Shown piece by piece: positions 1 to 5,518 of a stretch of 6,393 nt of DNA. The notes under the pieces were generated by a model. That model searched no databases. It had not been told where the DNA came from and was given only the letters and a program-made list of their open reading frames with translations. The stretch is from Acidobacteriota bacterium (GTDB lineage: Bacteria; Acidobacteriota; Terriglobia; Terriglobales; Acidobacteriaceae), in NCBI GenBank assembly GCA_021801945.1, contig JAKABE010000200.1, positions 1 through 6,393 of the forward strand, given 5' to 3'. Position numbers and translations under genes: made by a program. Numbering within the stretch: position 1 is the first letter of the stretch; every line of letters begins with the position of its first letter.

Positions 1-55
1 GCTAAGGTGCCCATTCGTCCTGCAGCGCCGGACTTTGCCCCGTCAACCACCGCCT

Positions 56-196
56 ATGCAGTTTGAGCGCCACCTGCACGAGCATTATCGAGGCTGGAAC
101 CTTGACCGGCCGCAGACCGGCCAGAAAGAACCACGCAAACACACTATAGAAAAGCACCTGAAAATGCCATTGAAGCCCACAAAGCCGGCTGCGTAG
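56..196 (+). other. Short open frame, possibly decayed upstream part of the ArsR-like gene
   Basis: A 46-codon frame from ATG at 56 to TAG at 194-196 gives a highly charged, His-rich peptide beginning MQFERHLHEHYRGW and containing HTIEKHLKM. The latter loosely resembles the 'TISRHL' recognition-helix motif of ArsR regulators and lies just before the recognisable ArsR wing. There is no ribosome binding site before the ATG, and the frame is open to the window edge. It may be a remnant of the same regulator or chance. I do not call it a gene. Confidence 0.15.
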
Positions 197-406
197 TCTG
201 TATTGCAGCGCCGCGAAGGCAAGTGGATGCATTACCGCATCGTCCGCCCCGCTGATGAAGCTGCGGCGTCCATCCTCGATGCCGCGCTGCCTCCTTTCCG
301 GCCGACAAGCGCATGTTGACCGACCGTGCCAAGCTGGATCTCGCCTGCTGCTGTCCTCATAAGCTGGGTTGTGCCCCAAGGAGCACCCACAGCGGCGCTG
401 CTCTAA
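175..406 (+). pseudogene. Broken ArsR-family transcriptional regulator, C-terminal half
   Basis: Three adjoining frame segments together read like the winged-helix and tail of an ArsR-type metal-responsive repressor. A short stretch in one frame (about 175-198) gives AHKAGCVV, resembling the 'AG-V' that follows the recognition helix. The next frame (200-289) reads VLQRREGKWMHYRIV and then ADEAAASILDAAL; the RREGKWMHYR wing is highly typical of the family. At 289 the reading jumps by one base (GG expected, G present) to ADKRMLTDRAKLDLACCCPHKL, with a Cys triplet near the C-terminus. A further one-base shift near 366-368 would give VVPQGAPTAALL and a TAA at 404-406. The N-terminal half with the DNA-binding helix is not recognisable upstream, and a TAG lies in frame at 194-196. 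It is either a decayed gene or one damaged by indel sequencing errors. The family call rests on motif memory, not a search. Confidence 0.55.
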
Positions 407-624
407 CACGCGCGCTGCATGACCATCTCCCGTGCGGAGGGCTACCACCGCTGTACCTTCGCAGGCTTCGACTTGCCTGGCTCGTTCAGCGTCTATATCC
501 CTGAGGAACCTCGTATGGATCGTAGCGGCGCCGAAATTGGAGTAAGCCTGAACAATCGCGAGAATACAGGCTCGCCGGCGTGGCGCTCCAAGCCGAATCG
601 CGCTCGATGGAGAAAGGGTGAACC
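407..624. other. Stretch without recognisable gene
   Basis: Short frames exist here, including an 82-codon one from 419, but none has a ribosome binding site, a recognisable motif or a protein-like composition along its length. No clear terminator or promoter is visible. The last bases (609-618, GGAGAAAGGG) are the ribosome binding site of the following small gene. Confidence 0.4.
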
Positions 625-909
625 GTGTACACGCTCTTGGGTCGATTCTTTCTTCGTGTATTTCTAGCCTTGGCCGTGGTTTCGATGGTGGCCTACGCCG
701 GCGATTCGGCCGTCTACCTTCTGCGCGGCTCGCCCGACTCCACAGTCACCGTGAGCCGCTTTATGGGCGTTCCGCTCAAGGACAACAAAGAGGAATACGA
801 CTTTCTCGGCACAGTGCAGGTTCCTTGCGCCCAATCCCTTTTTCCCCACAACGGCCACGATCCCTGTTGGCATCTCCGCCGCGACCCCAATGACTGGCAA
901 AAGCTGTAG
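625..909 (+). CDS. Small single-pass envelope protein, function unknown
   Basis: A 94-residue protein that I cannot name. Residues about 7-25 (RFFLRVFLALAVVSMVAYA) form a hydrophobic segment preceded by a positive N-terminus. This would be a membrane anchor or an uncleaved signal, placing the rest outside the cytoplasm. The remainder contains YLLRGSP, an acidic/basic stretch, and a C-terminal part with two cysteines (C68, C81) in the context VPC...SLFPHNGHDPCWHLRR; these could form a disulfide in the periplasm. The start is GTG at 625, chosen because GGAGAAAGGG lies six bases upstream and because the hydrophobic segment begins directly after it. It stands alone, 366 bases before the sigma factor gene. 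The hydrophobic N-terminus, good ribosome site and coherent composition argue that it is real. Confidence 0.6.
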   Translation: MYTLLGRFFLRVFLALAVVSMVAYAGDSAVYLLRGSPDSTVTVSRFMGVPLKDNKEEYDFLGTVQVPCAQSLFPHNGHDPCWHLRRDPNDWQKL

Positions 910-1275
910 GCATGTCGCCGGCACACCGGAATCAATCTGGCCTTTGCGGGATCCTCTTTGCAGAACCCGCTTAGCCGCTCCTATGCAACTATGTCGCGGC
1001 AGAATCGATGCCTGGCCGGGAACACTCTGAGCCGGCCCGGTGTCTAGATAACAGAGATAGACGGGACCAGCGGCAGGTCGATGGCACTCCGTCGATTCTG
1101 CCTCTGCTCCGGGCAGGCGCGGGGTTGTCGGAACGCCCAGGTCTTAAAACATGGTGGAATAACGATTTAGGGCCTGATGCTCGCAGGTCGCCGCCTCGTG
1201 GCGGATTCCAAAGATGCCAAACGTGCATCTTTTGCGATAAGGTGGGAGAACACTGAATTGCAGGCGGACCTCATC
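910..1275. other. Intergenic region upstream of the sigma factor gene
   Basis: These 366 bases hold no convincing gene; the open frames overlapping it lack ribosome sites and motifs. A weak dyad, GCGGG ... CCCGC (about 946-970), lies after the small envelope protein gene but has no T-run, so it is not a clear terminator. I find no confident sigma-70 or ECF-type (GAACTT/TCTAA-like) promoter, although the region is the natural place for the promoter of the sigma/anti-sigma operon. AAGGTGGGAG at 1239-1248 and AGGCGG at 1262-1267 are the two candidate ribosome sites of the sigma factor gene. Confidence 0.45.
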
Positions 1276-1950
1276 ATGGGCAATCTTGCCAGCGCGTTGG
1301 CGCTCCGCTCGGAAGAAGCGGAACTTATTGAAGCACTGCAGGCTGGGTCGGAGGAGGCGTTTGGATGGTTAATCGCACGCTACCATCAACCCATCTATTC
1401 TCTCTTGGCACGCATCGTGCAAAACCGTGCCGATGCCGCTGACTTGACCCAGGAGGTATTTGTCAAGGTGTTCCGGGGAGTCCATGGCTTTCACGGCCAT
1501 TCCTCCCTGAAGACATGGATTTACCGCATTGCTCTGCGCGAAGCCTCCAACCAGCAACGCTGGTGGATGCGCCACGCGCAGCGAGAGATCCCCATGGAGC
1601 AGGAGATGACGGAGGATCACTCCGCACCGCCCATGCGGCTTAAAGACATGCTTGCGGATCCGGGAGAGTCTCCGTATGACTCTGCGTTGCGCGCCGAAAA
1701 TCGTGCTCGCGTGGAGTCGGCGCTAAGGCTGGTTCCGGAACCCTTTCGCACGACCCTGATCCTGCGCGACATCGAAGGATTTGTCTACGAGGAAGTGGCG
1801 GAAATGCAAGGCGTCAGCCTAGGAACGGTCAAATCGCGGCTGGTCCGGGGACGCGCCTGCTTGAAGTCACTGCTGACAAGGACGGGGCCGGATGTGCGGC
1901 CTACCGCGCTTTCGGCTTTCGAGTTGCCCCTCGGAGAGGAGACGCAGTGA
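1276..1950 (+). CDS. ECF-type RNA polymerase sigma factor (sigma-70 family, RpoE-like)
   Basis: A 224-residue group 4 (extracytoplasmic function) sigma factor, which would direct RNA polymerase core to a small set of stress or envelope promoters. Region 2 spans about residues 28-96: SEEAFGWLIARYHQPIYSLL, then the core-binding motif ADAADLTQEVFVKVF (53-66) and the -10 recognition part SSLKTWIYRIALREASN. A linker of about 45 residues follows. Region 4 is at about 146-200, with the helix-turn-helix YEEVAEMQGVSLGTVKSRLVRGR (171-193) for -35 recognition split over its usual helices. No region 1.1 or 3 is present, as expected for an ECF factor. The ATG at 1276 has AGGCGG eight bases upstream. An in-frame TTG at 1258 with AAGGTGGGAG nine bases upstream would add six residues and cannot be excluded. 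The stop overlaps the anti-sigma start, so the two are co-translated and the sigma factor is presumably held inactive by that partner. Confidence 0.95.
   Translation: MGNLASALALRSEEAELIEALQAGSEEAFGWLIARYHQPIYSLLARIVQNRADAADLTQEVFVKVFRGVHGFHGHSSLKTWIYRIALREASNQQRWWMRHAQREIPMEQEMTEDHSAPPMRLKDMLADPGESPYDSALRAENRARVESALRLVPEPFRTTLILRDIEGFVYEEVAEMQGVSLGTVKSRLVRGRACLKSLLTRTGPDVRPTALSAFELPLGEETQ
1933..1941 (+). promoter_or_regulatory. Ribosome binding site deciding the GTG start of the anti-sigma gene
   Basis: GGAGAGGAG ends five bases before the GTG at 1947. That GTG shares TG with the sigma factor's TGA (GTGA overlap). The ATG at 1951 is in another frame, so the GTG is the correct start and gives the conserved N-terminal NGCKEV. 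Confidence 0.8.
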
Positions 1951-2633
1951 ATGGCTGCAAGGAAGTGCAAGCAAGCTTCTCGGAGTATTTGGATGGCAGG
2001 CTGAATGGACGCGAAATGCAGCGCATAGCCGGTCACCTCGATGGGTGTCGGAAGTGTGCGCGCGAGTGGGAATTGCTGCGCCACGCACAGTTGTCGCTTG
2101 CCCAACTGGGTCCGGTGCCCGAACCCGAGGATCTGCTGCTTCGCATTCGCGTAGCCCTCAGCCAAGAGCGTGCACGCAGCCGTCGTGGCCTCTTTTACGG
2201 CTGGCGATTGGCGTGGAAGAACACCGTTGGCCCATTTCTGCTCCAAGCTTCGGCCGGCTTTGCAAGCGCGGTTTTGCTGCTGGGCACGGTCACAATATTG
2301 GTGACCATGTTCACGCAGCCCCAGATAGCCCAAGCCACCAACCACGATGTGCCTTTGGGTGTAGCCACCGCACCGCGCCTGCTCTACCTGTCGAGCGGAG
2401 CCGGTAGCGATGGCATTAACGGCGCCTCCAGCCCGGTGGTGGTGGAAGCCTACGTCAATGACCAAGGCGAGGTGTACGACTATCGCATCGTTTCCGGCCC
2501 CACCGACGCTGCCACCCGATCGCAGATCGAGAATATGTTGCTTTTCAGCGTATTCTCCCCAGCCCGGTTCCTGGGCCATCCGGTACGCGGCTTGGCCGTG
2601 CTCTCGTTCTCCGATATTTCGGTGCGCGGCTGA
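1947..2633 (+). CDS. Membrane anti-sigma factor: zinc-finger domain plus TonB-like C-terminal domain
   Basis: A 228-residue protein expected to bind and inhibit the ECF sigma factor encoded immediately upstream. Residues 1-40 form a zf-HC2/ZAS-type anti-sigma domain: C4, then FSEYLDGRL, then H30-x3-C34-x2-C37. A basic stretch (R75-R80) precedes a single membrane segment at about 97-122 (PFLLQASAGFASAVLLLGTV...). The N-terminus would therefore be cytoplasmic and residues from about 125 periplasmic. The periplasmic part ends in a module at about 163-222 reading VVVEAYVNDQGEVYDYRIVSGP, then FSVFSPARFLGHPVRGLAVLSF. The 'V-x-G-x-V-x-x-x-x-V-x-S-G' strand pattern and 'F-x-P-A-R-x-x-G-x-P-V-x-G' end are the hallmark of TonB C-terminal folds. 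This could sense or bind an envelope partner; that is inference. The GTG start overlaps the sigma stop by four bases, as in most sigma/anti-sigma pairs. Confidence 0.9.
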   Translation: MNGCKEVQASFSEYLDGRLNGREMQRIAGHLDGCRKCAREWELLRHAQLSLAQLGPVPEPEDLLLRIRVALSQERARSRRGLFYGWRLAWKNTVGPFLLQASAGFASAVLLLGTVTILVTMFTQPQIAQATNHDVPLGVATAPRLLYLSSGAGSDGINGASSPVVVEAYVNDQGEVYDYRIVSGPTDAATRSQIENMLLFSVFSPARFLGHPVRGLAVLSFSDISVRG

Positions 2634-2801
2634 CCCGGTTGCGAAAAAGGCGCCTCCCTGCTCGCCGGATGTCAGCCCCGCCAAGAAGACTTGTTCCAAG
2701 TTCAAACATTCTGAGTGCCCGGTCAGGGCTCATACCGCAGAAACTCCGAGCAGCGCCATTATCGAACTCCTGAAGGTGCCCGGCAGTTTATCCTTGCCTC
2801 G

Positions 2802-3569
2802 ATGCCGAATACCCTGTCCGTAGCTATTATTGCGCTCAACGAGGCCGCGAACCTGCCTCGTGCCCTGGCAAGCGTGTGCTGGGCCGGAGAGGTCCTCGTG
2901 GTCGATTCCGGTTCGACGGACGCGACCCTCAAGATTGCTCGCGATTTCGGCGCATGCGTCTTCGAGGAGCCATGGAAGGGCTTCGCCGCACAGAAGAACT
3001 CCGCTATTGGGCACGCAACCGGGGATTGGATTCTTTCGCTCGATGCGGACGAGGAAGTGAGCCCCGAGTTGGCGCGCGAAATCCAGGCACTCGTAGCGAG
3101 CAATCCTGAATGCAGCGCCTACCGCATTCCCCGGCTTAACCATTTCCTGGGCCGCGCATTGCATCACGGCGGCTACTGGCCTGATCCCAAGCTGCGCCTC
3201 TTCCGCCGCGGTACGGCGAGCTTTGAGGAACGGGCCGTCCACGAGACGATGAAGGCTACGGGGCCGGTGGGGCGGCTCAATAAACCACTGCTCCACCACT
3301 GCTACCCCACGCTCGAAGAATACATCGAGCACATGAACCGCTACAGTACCATCAGCGCGCAGGCGCTCATCGGATCCGGTCGTGCCGGTCGCTCACTGCT
3401 TTGGTTGGTTTGGAATGCGTTTCTGAATCCCGCGGCGACTTTCCTCTATAACTACCTCTTCCGTCTCGGTTTCCTCGATGGCCGCGAAGGCTTGCTGCAG
3501 CACTGGAATCATTCGGTCTATATTCACTGGAAGTTTGCGAAGGCGTGGTGCGGGGCACGGAAATCCTGA
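2802..3569 (+). CDS. Family 2 glycosyltransferase, LPS-core (WaaE/KdtX-like) type
   Basis: A 255-residue cytoplasmic or membrane-associated GT-A fold enzyme that would transfer a sugar from a nucleotide-sugar donor, probably to a lipopolysaccharide core or other surface glycan. The N-terminus SVAIIALNEAANLPRAL is the classical GT2 first strand and helix. VLVVDSGSTDAT (31-42) is the nucleotide-binding loop, and LSLDADEE (79-86) carries the DxD metal site (D81, D83). RIPRLNHFLGRALHHGGYWPDPKLRLFRR (108-136) and VHETM (146-150) fit the acceptor side of the WaaE-like subgroup. The tail NPAATFLYNYLFRLGFLDGREGLL (209-232), with two amphipathic or hydrophobic stretches, is also characteristic of that subgroup, and the length is usual for it. 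I chose ATG 2802 because homologous sequence begins directly there. The ribosome site is poor, and an upstream in-frame ATG at 2715 would add 29 non-homologous-looking residues. It lies 168 bases after the anti-sigma gene, so co-transcription is possible but unproven. Confidence 0.93.
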   Translation: MPNTLSVAIIALNEAANLPRALASVCWAGEVLVVDSGSTDATLKIARDFGACVFEEPWKGFAAQKNSAIGHATGDWILSLDADEEVSPELAREIQALVASNPECSAYRIPRLNHFLGRALHHGGYWPDPKLRLFRRGTASFEERAVHETMKATGPVGRLNKPLLHHCYPTLEEYIEHMNRYSTISAQALIGSGRAGRSLLWLVWNAFLNPAATFLYNYLFRLGFLDGREGLLQHWNHSVYIHWKFAKAWCGARKS

Positions 3570-3598
3570 ACCATACTCTGTTTCAGGTTGCTCAGAGT
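3565..3598 (+). other. Two interlocking dyads after the glycosyltransferase gene
   Basis: CCTGAA (3565-3570) pairs perfectly with TTCAGG (3582-3587), and ACTCTG (3575-3580) pairs perfectly with CAGAGT (3593-3598). The second left arm lies in the loop of the first, so the arrangement is a pseudoknot or two alternative hairpins. The first arm overlaps the glycosyltransferase stop codon. There is no T-run, so it is not a standard intrinsic terminator. It could be chance. Confidence 0.3.
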
Positions 3599-3732
3599 CG
3601 ACGCCGTCCGAGCCCGAGGACAATAGCGAGTATACGCAGCAGAAGCAGCAGGATCAGTAATACGACCGCGCAGGTGATCAGCAGGGGTCCGCTGGTCAGC
3701 CGATCGGTATGCGGTTTTGCTTTGTGCTTTAG
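3592..3732 (-). other. Possible small leucine-rich membrane peptide frame
   Basis: In the gap between the convergent glycosyltransferase and symporter genes, a minus-strand frame of 46 codons is bounded by stops at 3733-3735 and 3592-3594. Its first part is polar (KHKAKPHTDRLTSG). Its second part is a strong membrane segment, PLLITCAVVLLILLLLLRILAIVLGLG, ending in RRRL, with charge placed as in a real single-pass protein. No ATG, GTG or TTG lies in the frame. Only CTG codons could start it, or the start was lost to an indel. It sits 66 bases beyond the symporter stop on the same strand. I list it because the topology is coherent, but it may be coincidence from a CTG-rich stretch. Confidence 0.2.
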
Positions 3733-3798
3733 TCAATCGTCTGCCGGGACCTGGCCCTTTGCCCGGATGCACTCCCATGACAGGGTGAAGGCCCTCGC

Positions 3799-5084
3799 TC
3801 ACGGCCGAAGAGCCACTTTGAGTCCGAGGCTAAGAGCTTTTGGCTGCTTTTTCCGGTTTCGACCCCACAATCCGTACCAGGCGATGTAAAGGTAACAGGC
3901 GATGGGTAGAACAAAGGATCTCTGAATGCCAACTTGGTCGGCCAGGGCACCCAACAGATAAGGGATGATCGCCCCGCCTATGATCGCAGTCATGATGAGA
4001 CCCGAGCCGCGGTTGGTCATTGATCCCAGGCCCGCGATGCCCAGCGCAAGGATGTTCGGAAACTGAATGGAGTTGAAGAACCCGCAAAGCACCAACGCTC
4101 CAATGGCTACCTGGCCCGAGGTGAGCGCAGAAACCGCGAGCAGTGACGGACTGCATACGCCGAAGACCCCCAACAGCTTTCCGGCCTGCATTCTGGTCAG
4201 AACCCAGGACCCCAGCAGGCGGCCCACCATAGCCCCGAACCAATAGAGCAAGACCAGATAGGATGCGGTTTTGAGAGAACTGATGCCTTCCAATTTGAAG
4301 TAGTTGACGGCGATGGAAGCCAGGCCTACCTCGACGCCAACGTAGAGGAAGTTACCCACCGCGCCAAGCACCGTGTGACGGTATCGCAGGACGTTGCGGC
4401 CGGGCGCGGCTTCGTCTTCCTGGCTGGTTTGGACTTCCTGAGGGTGCTCGATGTGCGACAAGCGCGTAGGGGCGACGGCCACGCAGAGAACCAGCAGCCC
4501 GGCCGCAATGATCAGGTAAGGGCCCCGCACCGTGGCCGCGATGGCAGCCTTCGATTCGAGCTTCGGGGAGCTGGTGAGGATGAACGCGCCGCCCAGCAGC
4601 GGAGCCAGAAGAGCACCGATGGAATTGAAAGCTTGCGCCAGCGTTAAGCGCACGGAGAATCTGTCTTCCGTGCCCAGTATGGCGACATAGGGGTTAGCAG
4701 AAACCCGCAGCCCGGTCACGCCCGCCTCCACAACGAAGACGGCACTTAAGAAGAGCGGAAAGTTCACTAGCTTGGCCGCGAAAATAAACATCAGGCTGCC
4801 CACTACCTGGACAAAGAGCGAGACGACCAAGGTCTGCTTGTAACCGATCCAATCGATCAACCTCGAGCTGGGCGAGGAGAAAATAAAGAAAGCTAAGGAA
4901 AATGATGACTTGGCTAGCATTGCCCACGCGGAGTCGAGGTTAAAGATCGAGCGCAGATGGGGACCAGCGCCATGTTGAGCGTGGTGATGAGACCAAAGAG
5001 GAAGAACAGCGCGGTGACAATGATAAACGGCACCAGATAGCTGGGTAAGGTGAGCGCTGACGACTGCTTTGGCCCTGCTGCCAT
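3799..5084 (-). pseudogene. FucP/GluP-family MFS sugar:proton symporter, interrupted by a one-base frameshift
   Basis: A 12-helix major facilitator of the FHS (fucose/glucose/galactose:H+ symporter) family, which would import a hexose or deoxyhexose through the inner membrane. The N-terminal part, in frame from 5084, reads SYLVPFIIVTALFFLFGLITTLNMALVP and is the family's first helix. After a one-base correction in the C run (GGGG on the plus strand, 4959-4962) it continues HLRSIFNLDSAWAMLAKSSFSL and runs in one frame to the stop at 3799. Family motifs follow: SANPYVAILG, NSIGALLAPLLGG, GAMVGRLLGSW, FNSIQFPNILALGIAGLG and IIGGAIIPYLLGALAD. The corrected length is about 428 residues, the usual size. 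Without correction the first part ends at TAG 4914-4916. The start at 5084 has AGGAGG ten bases upstream. It is either a young pseudogene or a consensus error; conservation everywhere else favours a recent or artificial lesion. The substrate cannot be read from the sequence. Confidence 0.9.
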
Positions 5085-5094
5085 AAACCGTCGT

Positions 5095-5100
5095 CCTCCT
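5095..5100 (-). promoter_or_regulatory. Ribosome binding site of the symporter gene
   Basis: On the minus strand AGGAGG stands ten bases before the ATG at 5084. It favours this start over the MM pair at 5120-5115 and the distant ATG at 5234 in the same frame, neither of which yields family-like sequence. Confidence 0.75.
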
Positions 5101-5273
5101 CTTCTCGGAGTCTTCATCATTGGTGGAGGCAGCCTGTCGAGCCCAGGATGCGTGATGCCATCACTCACCAACCAGCGCCTTCCGCTGGCGACTCTTTCGT
5201 TTCCTCTGAATTCGGTTCTCCTGCTTCCCAACACTACAGCGGCAGACCGAGGGAACAGAGGGCATCTTTTGCC

Positions 5274-5291
5274 AGGGGTTACGACACCCCT
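5274..5291. promoter_or_regulatory. Short perfect dyad, possible operator
   Basis: AGGGGT-TACGAC-ACCCCT is a perfect six-base dyad with a six-base spacer, 190 bases upstream of the symporter start. Its size and symmetry fit a repressor operator, but I see no confident promoter beside it. A weak hairpin is an equal explanation. Confidence 0.3.
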
Positions 5292-5331
5292 CTACCTTAA
5301 TGGGCGCGGCATTCGCTATGCTCATCTAGGG

Positions 5332-5494
5332 CCTGTTAACACGATTGGGATGGCTCCCGTCCTTTCGGGTTGTGGCGAAAATCTGGCCAGACTTCGTTGT
5401 CGTCCTAGGTGGTTGACCCGTCACAGCCGTCGTCCTCCGCCTCGTCTGGTCAGTTTTCGCTCACAACACCGTCCACCCCAATCGTGTTAACAGG
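5332..5494. repeat. 163-bp inverted-repeat element (MITE-like or large hairpin)
   Basis: The ends are a 22-bp inverted repeat with one mismatch: 5332-5353 begins CCTGTTAACACGATTGGG, and 5473-5494 is its reverse complement. A second, inner pair follows: 5370-5392 (TTGTGGCGAAAATCTGGCCAGAC) against 5444-5466, matching apart from one substitution (G·U in RNA) and single-base bulges on either side. A small CCCG/CGGG hairpin sits in the left arm at about 5356-5369. About 50 bases of unpaired core remain (5393-5443), with no coding capacity. CTA occurs three bases outside both ends (5326-5328 and 5498-5500), a possible short target duplication. The layout fits a non-autonomous transposon remnant related to an insertion sequence, or a structured leader. 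It lies 24 bases before the ferritin-CCC1 start. Confidence 0.7.
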
Positions 5495-5518
5495 TTGCTA
5501 AAAGCGAGGGGAAAACAC

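Noticed and set aside
2..448. 148-codon minus-strand frame with a hydrophobic stretch (FYSVFAWFFLAGL)
   Set aside because: No ribosome site, no recognisable family, and the plus strand of the same region carries ArsR-like motifs. Best explained as an antisense frame.
946..970. GCGGG/CCCGC dyad after the small envelope protein gene, considered as a terminator
   Set aside because: Stem of only about five bases, a long loop and no T-run; too weak to call.
1008..1256. 82-codon plus-strand frame before the sigma factor
   Set aside because: No ribosome site, no family resemblance, and Arg/Pro-rich composition typical of chance frames in GC-rich DNA.
1785..2705. 306-codon minus-strand frame opposite the anti-sigma gene
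   Set aside because: It is the long antisense shadow common in GC-rich genes. The plus strand carries clear zinc-finger and TonB-C motifs and a co-translated start.
2634..2801. Possible promoter between the anti-sigma and glycosyltransferase genes
   Set aside because: Some TTG- and AT-containing hexamers exist, but none has both a -35 and a -10 match at proper spacing.
2730..3332. 200-codon minus-strand frame opposite the glycosyltransferase
   Set aside because: Antisense to a strongly supported GT2 gene, with no motif or ribosome site of its own.
5050..5490. 146-codon plus-strand frame through the symporter 5' end and the inverted-repeat element
   Set aside because: It runs antisense over the conserved first helix of the symporter and across the hairpin, with proline/arginine-rich, non-protein-like composition.
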